From Oscillospiraceae bacterium (lineage in GTDB: Bacteria; Bacillota; Clostridia; Oscillospirales; Oscillospiraceae): 35,884 bases of DNA. The notes under the pieces are model-generated. The model had not been told where the DNA came from. It was given only the letters and a program-made list of their open reading frames with translations, and ran no database searches. A program made the translations under genes and the position numbers. The DNA lies in NCBI GenBank assembly GCA_031262065.1, contig JAISIK010000047.1:1-35884 (forward strand), in the 5' to 3' direction. Shown here piece by piece: positions 29,731 through 35,884 of the stretch; position 1 is the first letter of the stretch; each line of letters starts with the position of its first letter.

Positions 29731-31007
29731 AGCAGCATGTTTTCCCGCGATTGGGCGAGGAGTATTGGCAGGAGATTCTGGATAACGGGCTGACGGTACG
29801 CGTTGTGCCCAAACGCGGCTTTGCCCGCAGCTATGCCTTTGTCGGCGTGGATTACGGCGCGGTCGATACGCGCTTTCAGCTTGGCGCAGAGGCAATCACA
29901 ACGCCCGGCGGCGTGGCGCATTACCTTGAGCACAAGATGTTCGACCTGCCCGAAGGCGACGCCATGAACCTCTTCGCGCAATACGGCGCAAGCCCGAATG
30001 CCTTTACCGGCTACGCTATGACCGCCTATTACTTCGACTGCACGGAGAATTTCGAGGAGAATCTGCGAATACTGCTGCGCATGGTCGCTACGCCCTATTT
30101 CTCGCAGCAAAGCGTGGAGAAAGAGCGCGGCATCATCGCCCAAGAAATTCGCATGTATGAAGACAGTGCGGACTCCCGCCTGTACGAGGATCTTTTTGCA
30201 GCGCTCTTTGCCTCGCACCCGATTCGCGTCCCGATTGCAGGAACGGTGGAGAGCATCCAAGAGATTACGAATCAGACGCTGGAAACCTGCCATGCGGCAT
30301 TTTACCACCCGGCAAATATGATGCTGTGCGTGGTGGGCGATGTAGACCCCGCGCGCGTCGCGCAGGTGGCGCGGGAACTCACCGAAACGAAGCGCCGCGC
30401 GCTTCCCGTTCGCGATTACGGCGCGCAGGAGTCTGTAAATTGCGTGAAGCCCCGCGTGGAGCGCACAATGGAGGTTTCCATGCCCACCTTCGCCTTCGGG
30501 TTTAAGTGCGAAGCGCCTACAGACGGCGGCGATGCGATGAAGGCTGAAATCATCGGCGCACTGGCGGCTGAAATTTTGGCGGGCGAGTCCTCGCCGCTCT
30601 TTATGCGGCTGTATGAGCAGGGGCTGATCGATTCGGGCTTTGCAGCCGACTATGAGAGCGTAAAAAATGCTTGCATCTTTACCGTCAGCGGCGATAGCCG
30701 CGATCCGGACGCTGTTTATCAGGCGGTTTTGGACGAGGGCAAGCGGCTGGCGAAGGAAGGATTTCCGAAAGAGGATTTCGAGCGTCTGGTGAAGTCCGCC
30801 CTCGGCAGAAGAATGCGTGACCTTGACAGCTTTGAAAGTATTTGTTATCGTATGTGTGCATACCATTTTGAAGGGGTGGATTATTTCCGCTTCCCCGCGG
30901 TGTACGAATCGGTGCAGGCGGAGGATGTGCAGGCGTTTTTATCGCGCACCGTGCAAGAGTCGCGCGCCGCAATCAGCATCATTCGTCCGAAAGAAAGAGA
31001 GGAGTAG
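29727..31007 (+). CDS. yfmH: M16 zinc peptidase, YfmH type
   Basis: A 426-residue catalytic M16 peptidase. The inverted zinc motif HYLEH (residues 65-69) and the third ligand near Glu140 (GIIAQEIRMYED) are intact. The C-terminal half has the R/Y segment (SSPLFMRLYEQGLIDSGF). With YfmF it should form a clamshell that cuts small peptides; in Bacillus a related pair takes part in processing signal peptides or peptide toxins. The start is TTG at 29727, with AGGGGG and GGAGG in front. lgt follows after two bases, giving a fixed yfmF-yfmH-lgt order. Confidence 0.93.
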   Translation: MKQHVFPRLGEEYWQEILDNGLTVRVVPKRGFARSYAFVGVDYGAVDTRFQLGAEAITTPGGVAHYLEHKMFDLPEGDAMNLFAQYGASPNAFTGYAMTAYYFDCTENFEENLRILLRMVATPYFSQQSVEKERGIIAQEIRMYEDSADSRLYEDLFAALFASHPIRVPIAGTVESIQEITNQTLETCHAAFYHPANMMLCVVGDVDPARVAQVARELTETKRRALPVRDYGAQESVNCVKPRVERTMEVSMPTFAFGFKCEAPTDGGDAMKAEIIGALAAEILAGESSPLFMRLYEQGLIDSGFAADYESVKNACIFTVSGDSRDPDAVYQAVLDEGKRLAKEGFPKEDFERLVKSALGRRMRDLDSFESICYRMCAYHFEGVDYFRFPAVYESVQAEDVQAFLSRTVQESRAAISIIRPKEREE

Positions 31008-31009
31008 CG

Positions 31010-31849
31010 ATGTCGCCAATCAGTTTCCCCGGGCTTGGGTTTGAAATCAATCCAAGCGCAGGCTTTACGATCCCCGGAACGGGGTTTGAAATCAAGTGGT
31101 ACGGTGTGATTATCGCGGTGGGGGTTCTGCTTGCCGTGATTTACGCGACAAAACGCAGCAAGCAGTTCGGCGTAACGCAAGATGATATTCTCAATATGCT
31201 CATTATCGGGCTGCCCGTGTCGGTCATTTGCGCAAGGCTGTACTATGTCGTGTTTCAGTGGAACGAGTTTTTCGGCGCGGGCATTAAGTGGTGGCACTTT
31301 TTGGAGATTCGCACGGGCGGGCTTGCCATTTACGGCGGCGTCATCGGCGCTGCGCTGACTGTTTTCATCTACTGCCGCGTGAAAAAACTGAAAATGACGC
31401 CCTTTCTCGACGTCGTCAGTATCGGTTTTCTCCTCGGGCAGGCAATCGGACGCTGGGGCAATTTTATGAACCGCGAGGCGCACGGCAGCGTGACAACGAA
31501 CTTTTTGCGTATGGGCTTGGTGGAAAACGGGCAGTTGCAGTATTTCCACCCGACTTTTCTTTACGAATCGCTGTGGAATCTTGTCGGTTTTGTGCTGCTG
31601 CATTTCCTGTCGAAAAAGCGGAAGTACGACGGGCAAATCAGCCTATGCTATCTCGCGTGGTACGGCTTGGGCAGGCTCTTTATCGAAGGGCTTCGTACCG
31701 ACAGCCTCTACATCGGACCGCTGCGCGTCAGCCAGTGGCTTGCGGGCGCGTCGTTCCTGCTTGCAGCGGGTGTTTTGGTATACATGGCGCGTTCCGGCAA
31801 AGACCGGAAGCGTGAATTGTGGGTAAATCGTGCGCAAGACGCACAATAA
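31010..31849 (+). CDS. lgt: Prolipoprotein diacylglyceryl transferase
   Basis: A 279-residue membrane enzyme that moves diacylglycerol from phosphatidylglycerol to the lipobox cysteine of prolipoproteins. About seven membrane segments are present. The signature GRWGNFMNREAHG is at residues 147-159, and HPTFLYESLWN and GGLAIYGGVIGA are the other conserved blocks. Length is normal. GAGAGGAG precedes the ATG, and the gene is tightly linked to yfmH. It would modify lipoproteins such as the one at 1539-2465. Confidence 0.97.
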   Translation: MSPISFPGLGFEINPSAGFTIPGTGFEIKWYGVIIAVGVLLAVIYATKRSKQFGVTQDDILNMLIIGLPVSVICARLYYVVFQWNEFFGAGIKWWHFLEIRTGGLAIYGGVIGAALTVFIYCRVKKLKMTPFLDVVSIGFLLGQAIGRWGNFMNREAHGSVTTNFLRMGLVENGQLQYFHPTFLYESLWNLVGFVLLHFLSKKRKYDGQISLCYLAWYGLGRLFIEGLRTDSLYIGPLRVSQWLAGASFLLAAGVLVYMARSGKDRKRELWVNRAQDAQ

Positions 31850-31863
31850 GAAAGGGGCAAAGT

Positions 31864-32277
31864 ATGGAATTTCAGAAAAATGTGGAGAATTTGAAGGATA
31901 AGGCGGGCGACGCAACGCGCTCAGCCGTGCGCACAGCGAAATTGCTTGCGCTGATTTCCAAGAGGAAGGTTGCGATTGTCAAGGAGCAGGAGAAGATTCG
32001 CCGCGACTACACCAAACTCGGCAAGACCTACTATAAGTATTATGTGACAGATGAAGAGGCGGACGAGGCGGAATACCTGCCCATCTGCGAGCACATTTCC
32101 GACAGCTACCGTAAGATCAATCGCATGCGCCGCGAGGTGCAGGATGCGAAGGACACGTACGAACAGATGAAGGCAAAGCCGCAGGAAGAGGCTTCTGAGG
32201 AAGAATCGCAAACACCGAGCGAGGACGTCGTTATCGTCCCCTACGTGCAGGAAGAACAGCCGGAAGAACAGGAATAA
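31864..32277 (+). CDS. Coiled-coil protein of unknown function
   Basis: A 137-residue charged protein. The N-terminal 25 residues contain a KDKAGDATRSAVRTAKLL stretch, then a long helix region (about 35-105) rich in Lys, Arg and Glu with a coiled-coil look, and an acidic, Glu/Gln-rich tail (EEASEEESQTPSED ... EEQPEEQE). No signal peptide, membrane segment or catalytic motif. The ATG at 31864 has AAAGGGG in front and lies 14 bases after lgt, so it ends this operon. I do not recognise a named family. Confidence 0.8.
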   Translation: MEFQKNVENLKDKAGDATRSAVRTAKLLALISKRKVAIVKEQEKIRRDYTKLGKTYYKYYVTDEEADEAEYLPICEHISDSYRKINRMRREVQDAKDTYEQMKAKPQEEASEEESQTPSEDVVIVPYVQEEQPEEQE

Positions 32278-32284
32278 ACGCAAC

Positions 32285-32306
32285 GGCGGGGGCATATGCC
32301 CCCGCC
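32285..32306 (+). terminator. GC-rich hairpin ending the lgt operon
   Basis: GGCGGGGG (32285-32292) and CCCCCGCC (32299-32306) form a strong stem around catatg. It starts eight bases after the stop codon. The T-rich tail is weak and distant. Confidence 0.65.
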
Positions 32307-32340
32307 GCCTATCAGTTGTTTGTCTTTGTGTCCTCACGTC

Positions 32341-32441
32341 GGTTGAGAATACGCTTATTTTAAGGGGAATTGCCGTGCTGATTTTATTACCTACGGCGAT
32401 TTCTCTCAACCCGAGATTTATGCAGTCGGCGACTGCATAAA
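32341..32441. other. Structured intergenic element, candidate RNA or dispersed repeat
   Basis: Between the lgt operon and the double GNAT gene there are 279 bases without a convincing gene. Within them GGTTGA (32341-32346) pairs with TCAACC (32406-32411), and GGGGAATTGCCGT (32364-32376) pairs with ACGGCGATTTCTC (32393-32405) in 13 pairs with some G-U. The right arms are contiguous, so the stems stack with a 17-base bulge on the left. An 11-base-pair hairpin follows directly (32417-32427 with 32431-32441; TTTATGCAGTC). Covariation would be needed to show that this is RNA; it might equally be a repeat. Confidence 0.45.
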
Positions 32442-32556
32442 TACCAGAGTATATTTTTGAAGCGAGATCATCTCCCGGTTTTGGTAGTTGCGATAGCCGA
32501 AATGATTGGGGACACATTATCCGCTTGATATTCTTGGAAGAAATGAGACGCAGTTT

Positions 32557-33579
32557 ATGAAAACAATCGAAACTGAACGCCTGATACTCCGCAAGTTTAC
32601 CCCGGACGACTTTGCTGCTGTTCACAGTTTATTCTATATGGTTTGGGAGCCAAATACCGAGGAGCAGACGCGCGCGTTTATTAATATGGCTATATCGAAA
32701 GCAAACGAAACCCCATGCACTAACTATCAGTATGCCGCTGTACACAAAGAAACGGGTAATCTAATTGGCGCATGCAATCTTGCGCTGTCCGGCGACGAAG
32801 CGGAAACCGGCTGGATTCTTCACCGTGATCTTTGGGAACAGGGGTTTGGGGCGGAAATGGGTAAGACGATGCTTCAGCTTGGCTTCGATGAATTGAGCCT
32901 TTGTCGTGTTGTCGCCCGTTGTGACGCAGAAAACTACGGCTATTACCGTGCAATGGAGAAAATCGGTATGCGTCGTGAAGGGTTATTTGTTGAAGGTCGC
33001 CGGGCACATAAACTGTCGGATAAACAATATGGCGATGAACTATCGTATGCCATCTGCAAAGATGAATGGGACACAGGAAAAGAAATCGCATATTATAATG
33101 CTTTACCAGTTGTATTCAATGACTTTATCGACGTGCCTGTGCTTTCAGACAACGTTATTCATCTTGTTTGTATAGCAAAAAAGCCGGCAGTGCCGGAAAA
33201 GAAATATGTTCCCAGCTACGACTTCGCTATTTGCAAAGGCAGCGAAAAAATCGGGGAGATAAATCTGCGAATCGGCTATGTCGGATATGGACCGGATTCA
33301 AGTAGCTTATATTACGGCGGGCAAATTGGCTATAATGTGAATGAAGAATATCGTGGTAATGGGTATGCCGGACGTGCCTGCCGCCTGCTTCATCCGGTGG
33401 TGAAAGCTCATGGGATGACTAAGCTGCTCATCACAAACAACGTTACAAACACCGCTTCGCGCCGGGTTTGCGAAAAGCTCGGTGCGCGCTTTCTCCGTTT
33501 GGTACGTCTTCCGGAATGGATTGATTTATACAAAGAAGGACAGCGCTTTTCAAATATCTTTGAATGGAGCATGGAGTGA
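32557..33579 (+). CDS. Fused double GNAT acetyltransferase
   Basis: A 340-residue protein with two GNAT domains. The first (about 1-168) looks like RimJ/RimL-type enzymes (IETERLILRKFTPDDFAAVH, acetyl-CoA loop HRDLWEQGFGAEMG, ENYGYYRAMEKIGMRREG). The second (about 200-340) has NEEYRGNGYAGRACRLLHP and VTNTASRRVCEKLGARF. Compared with usual first domains, the segment between AAVH and WEPNTEE seems several residues short. The DNA is more AT-rich than most of the window, the ribosome binding site is weak, and a long structured leader lies upstream. Targets are unknown. The ATG at 32557 begins the family-like KTIETERL. Confidence 0.85.
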   Translation: MKTIETERLILRKFTPDDFAAVHSLFYMVWEPNTEEQTRAFINMAISKANETPCTNYQYAAVHKETGNLIGACNLALSGDEAETGWILHRDLWEQGFGAEMGKTMLQLGFDELSLCRVVARCDAENYGYYRAMEKIGMRREGLFVEGRRAHKLSDKQYGDELSYAICKDEWDTGKEIAYYNALPVVFNDFIDVPVLSDNVIHLVCIAKKPAVPEKKYVPSYDFAICKGSEKIGEINLRIGYVGYGPDSSSLYYGGQIGYNVNEEYRGNGYAGRACRLLHPVVKAHGMTKLLITNNVTNTASRRVCEKLGARFLRLVRLPEWIDLYKEGQRFSNIFEWSME

Positions 33580-33678
33580 GTCAAACGATATTATAAACTC
33601 TTAATACATACTCATACGCCTATACTTTACTGACGCAGCAATCCGAAAGACCATTTTCGTAGGTTTCAACTATTTTGA

Positions 33679-33707
33679 TTGAAATCCGGCATAGGGTGGG
33701 ATAAAAT
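33679..33707 (+). promoter_or_regulatory. Promoter before the PIN-domain remnant
   Basis: TTGAAA (33679-33684) and TAAAAT (33702-33707) are 17 bases apart, close to consensus. It points at the truncated PIN gene. Confidence 0.65.
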
Positions 33708-33737
33708 AGAAACAGACTAAAAAAGGGCGGGGAGCGC

Positions 33738-33892
33738 GTGAAGATTTATATAGACAACTGCTCCCCAAAACACCCGTTCGATGATTTTTCTCGGCTCATT
33801 GCGAGAATCATGACTGGTCAATAGTGACAAGCGACGCGCTGGATTATGAGATATCAAAAACTCTGCAAATCTTTGGTTTTCCGTTTCTATGA
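33738..33892 (+). pseudogene. Decayed PIN-domain protein gene
   Basis: The 371-base gap 33580-33950 holds this remnant. From a GTG at 33738 (AGGGCGGGGAG in front) a frame reads KIYIDNCSPKHPFDD and stops at 33824. A second frame from 33821 reads IVTSDALDYEISK and stops at 33892. Both are what I expect from the N-terminus and the middle of one family of PIN-like proteins that begin MKIYxDNCxxNRPFDD and later have DxxDYEISK. The section between them (tens of residues) and the C-terminal half are missing. It is thus a gene fragment with an internal deletion and frameshift, not a working nuclease. Confidence 0.65.
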
Positions 33893-33900
33893 AAAGTTGG

Positions 33901-33930
33901 CAGCTGCGGGTGCGTACGCACCCGCAGCTG
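33901..33930. terminator. Perfect 30-base palindrome, probable bidirectional terminator
   Basis: CAGCTGCGGGTGCGT is followed directly by its exact complement. The stem core is very GC-rich. It lies between the PIN remnant (+) and the stop codon at 33951 (-). T-rich stretches follow on both sides (CAACTTTTC on minus; a later TTTTGTTTT on plus). Confidence 0.7.
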
Positions 33931-33950
33931 TATTGTCGTATCGTTTTGTT

Positions 33951-34934
33951 TTAAGATTTGATATGCCGATCTCCCTTACGGATCATAGCCAAAATGAAAT
34001 ACGTGATTGCGCCCGAGGCTACAATTACTGCGAAGTCAATCCAAGCAAACGGGCAGTTTCCCAGCGGTTTGAAGAGAAACCCGCTTCCGAATCGGAACAG
34101 TTCCCCGCCCATTAAGAACAGTTCGCCGACATACATGGCAAAGGTGGTGGCAACCGCAATAATGGCGGGTATCAGTCGGGAAACAAGCGGCTTTTTGAAA
34201 TACAACAGACTCCCTGCGTAGCTCCCGGCGGTCATGCCGAAAACAATGAAAAAGACGCTCATCAACCAGCTCGATACGGGGGAAATGTTAATCTCGCCCG
34301 TGCGGTAGAATGCCGTGAAGCATGCCCAAATGCAAAGCCCGATGAAAACGCACACCACCGTAGTTTGCAAGAGCAAGGGGCGTTTCCTTGCATAGTTTTT
34401 CTCGCGAATCATTTTTGCATAGCCGTAGACAAGCCCAATGACGGCAAGGACAATCAAGATGGCAATCAGATAGAAATGAATCTTAAAAACCGGGCTGTAT
34501 CGCTCTGCCAGCGAAGCGCCGATGGTTTCTCGATACTCGATGGTGGTTACTACTTCCGGCGTTGCTATGCAAAGATAGGATTGCCACGAGCCGACGTCTG
34601 CAAGACCTTCCTTGATGCTGAAAACGGTCACCTGCTCAAAGAGCAACTCAAATAGCAGAAACGCGCCTGTCCCAAAAACGGAAAGGGCAAGCAAGGCAAA
34701 CTTCTTGCAGGCTTTTATCGCCAAGGGCAGCAATGCGGCAGATAGAATCAGTGCAATTGCAATCGGGGTATAGGGTATCACATACTTTGGGTAATCCGCA
34801 GCGTGTACATAACCTTCCTTTAGGTAGGCGGTCAGAATCTGCACGCCCATCATGAGAGGGTAAAACGACAGCAGCGCAATGACGCACAGCGATAAAAAGT
34901 AATAGCTTCTGTTTGTGAGGGTTTGCTTTTTCAT
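33951..34934 (-). CDS. Polytopic membrane protein of unknown function
   Basis: A 327-residue protein with about eight hydrophobic segments (roughly 12-34, 52-72, 78-98, 150-172, 185-208, 222-245, 255-278 and 295-317) and a large loop at 98-148. No catalytic motif or recognisable family. The start at 34934 has AGAGGTTC in front. It follows the M56 peptidase gene after 22 bases on the same strand, so it probably belongs to that regulatory unit, as a sensor partner or a target. The DNA is less GC-rich than the housekeeping part. Confidence 0.75.
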   Translation of the reverse strand: MKKQTLTNRSYYFLSLCVIALLSFYPLMMGVQILTAYLKEGYVHAADYPKYVIPYTPIAIALILSAALLPLAIKACKKFALLALSVFGTGAFLLFELLFEQVTVFSIKEGLADVGSWQSYLCIATPEVVTTIEYRETIGASLAERYSPVFKIHFYLIAILIVLAVIGLVYGYAKMIREKNYARKRPLLLQTTVVCVFIGLCIWACFTAFYRTGEINISPVSSWLMSVFFIVFGMTAGSYAGSLLYFKKPLVSRLIPAIIAVATTFAMYVGELFLMGGELFRFGSGFLFKPLGNCPFAWIDFAVIVASGAITYFILAMIRKGDRHIKS

Positions 34935-34956
34935 ATTCTGAACCTCTTTTCCGTGT

Positions 34957-35884
34957 TTATCTGACGCTTGCATTGGTAATCACCGTTGCCGCGATGACGA
35001 GAAATAGAATCGCAAAGCATATTCCCGAAAGCAGCGTCAGCTTTTTATAAGATAAAATACGCTCTATGCGCAGTTTTGTTTTCGCGCCGCCGAACGCGCT
35101 GGCGTAGTAGGTTTTCCCTGCGGAGCAGGATAAGACCGCTGAGGCATATGCCTTTTTCTTGTCCGCAGACAGATTTTTCAGCACCCCGGCATCGCAAGCC
35201 AGTTCCATATCCGCGAAAAAGCATTTGAGAAAAATCCACGAGAAGGGATTGAACCAATGGACGCATGCGGTTAAAATTGCAGCTACGCGCCACAAATTGT
35301 CCCTACGGCGAATATGAATTGACTCATGTTGCAAGATAAAATCCAAATCGGCAGCCGGTATGCCCGCAGGGAGAATGATTTTCGGTTTTATAATTCCGTA
35401 CACGCTTGGGGATAAAACCGTATTCGAGCGGTATATGTTTTGCTTACTGTGCACGGCATCGCGCAATGCGGACTTTGTAAAAATGTATAGCAGCAAGGCG
35501 CACAAAACTGCAGCAAGCGCAACGATTATCCAAACCAACCCGGCAATATTGAAAATATCTTTCAGGAGGTCGGTTTTGTACACAATGGGGAAATAGCTTT
35601 CTGCTGCTTGCATGCTGTTCGTCATGGATAATTGCAGGGAAGCAGGTTCCCAAATTACAATGGTTTTCGTAGTGAATTTGGAAAGAAAATTTAGCAGGCT
35701 GTATCGATTTGCTATGCCGATCGGCATCCAAAACCGTACAAAGGGTAAAATCCAAAGCAAATAAACGCCAAAACGCGGCAGGGAGCGGATTCGGCGCAGT
35801 CCCAAAACGATAAGACCTGCCGCAGTGGCGAGAAGGCCGGAGTTCAGCACCAAATAGAATATCTCGCCAATCCTAGCTAGCCCT
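34957..35884 (-). CDS. M56 (BlaR1-like) membrane peptidase, N-terminus outside the window
   Basis: The frame is open to the right edge, so the gene starts beyond 35884; 308 residues are visible. An in-frame TTG at 35853 exists, but the upstream reading (LARIGEIFYLV) continues like the usual N-terminal helix of this family, so the true start is probably outside. Membrane segments occur near both ends and in the middle. The zinc site HESIH (35314-35328) and the downstream acidic ELACDAGVL match M56 peptidases such as BlaR1 and MecR1. These sense a signal and cut a BlaI-type repressor; that gene would be expected just outside. The C-terminus is short and ends after a membrane helix, without a penicillin-binding sensor domain. 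Confidence 0.85.
   Translation of the reverse strand, partial: GLARIGEIFYLVLNSGLLATAAGLIVLGLRRIRSLPRFGVYLLWILPFVRFWMPIGIANRYSLLNFLSKFTTKTIVIWEPASLQLSMTNSMQAAESYFPIVYKTDLLKDIFNIAGLVWIIVALAAVLCALLLYIFTKSALRDAVHSKQNIYRSNTVLSPSVYGIIKPKIILPAGIPAADLDFILQHESIHIRRRDNLWRVAAILTACVHWFNPFSWIFLKCFFADMELACDAGVLKNLSADKKKAYASAVLSCSAGKTYYASAFGGAKTKLRIERILSYKKLTLLSGICFAILFLVIAATVITNASVR

Noticed and set aside
31921-32625. 234-codon minus-strand frame covering the coiled-coil gene end and the following gap
   Set aside because: Half of it is antisense to the coiled-coil gene, and the rest reads through the paired arms of the structured element. No ribosome binding site or family motif was seen.
33901-33930. 30-base palindrome as a recombination or attachment site
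   Set aside because: No integrase, repeat copy or direct repeat accompanies it, and its place between two gene ends is explained by a bidirectional terminator.
1-35884. CRISPR arrays, tRNA or rRNA genes, transposases, phage genes
   Set aside because: I looked through the gaps and gene products and found no repeat-spacer pattern, cloverleaf, rRNA segment, transposase or phage structural protein.

Overview
The window looks like chromosomal DNA from a low-to-moderate GC Firmicute of the class Clostridia (an Oscillospirales/Ruminococcaceae-like anaerobe is my best guess). Supporting points are strong AGGAGG-type ribosome binding sites, sigma-A-like promoters, several TTG starts, rubrerythrin, a YfmF/YfmH peptidase pair next to lgt, a selenium-associated yedE/TusA/DUF3343 cluster and a BlaR1-like M56 peptidase. 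I see no rRNA, tRNA, CRISPR array, insertion sequence or prophage.

Layout. 1-2465 (+): the end of an ABC-2-type exporter operon (two membrane proteins, an ATPase, a lipoprotein). 2492-6228 (-): small multidrug-export-like protein and O6-methylguanine methyltransferase, then rpsO-pnp with two notable untranslated leaders. 6344-9155: divergent selenium-associated genes, with yedE, a TusA-like protein and DUF3343 on the minus strand and a class V aminotransferase/cysteine desulfurase-like enzyme on the plus strand. 9130-11288 (-): LysM-M14 peptidase and an aromatic-acid-exporter-like membrane protein. 11408-13962 (+): GNAT acetyltransferase and the pseudouridine catabolic pair psuK-psuG. 14025-16375 (-): rimM-trmD-trmO-low-molecular-weight phosphatase, a run of overlapping translation/tRNA-modification genes. 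16493-18485 (+): pncB and a small membrane protein, possibly a vitamin-uptake component. 18529-21654 (-): a YbhJ-like aconitase-family protein and a putative 10-TM metal exporter. 21786-25539: rubrerythrin (+), amidase (-), DEDDh exonuclease, mutY and DUF1292 (+). 25586-28314 (-): tandem OB-fold protein, then prmA and a DUF4015 glycoside-hydrolase-like protein. 28465-32277 (+): yfmF, yfmH, lgt and a coiled-coil protein. 32278-35884: a more AT-rich accessory stretch with a structured intergenic element, a fused double GNAT, a decayed PIN-domain gene, an unknown membrane protein and the start of an M56 (BlaR1-like) peptidase.

Most of the window is housekeeping. The most interesting signals are in RNA and gene fragments. 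The pnp leader can form two mutually exclusive hairpins, one of which hides the ribosome binding site. The rpsO leader can pair with its own ribosome binding site. A hairpin directly after a stop codon contains the ribosome binding site of the LysM-M14 gene. A 100-base nested structure lies before the double GNAT, and a PIN-domain gene remnant keeps a near-consensus promoter. No complete new defence or mobile system is visible. Structures and promoters were found by eye; no folding or database search was run.
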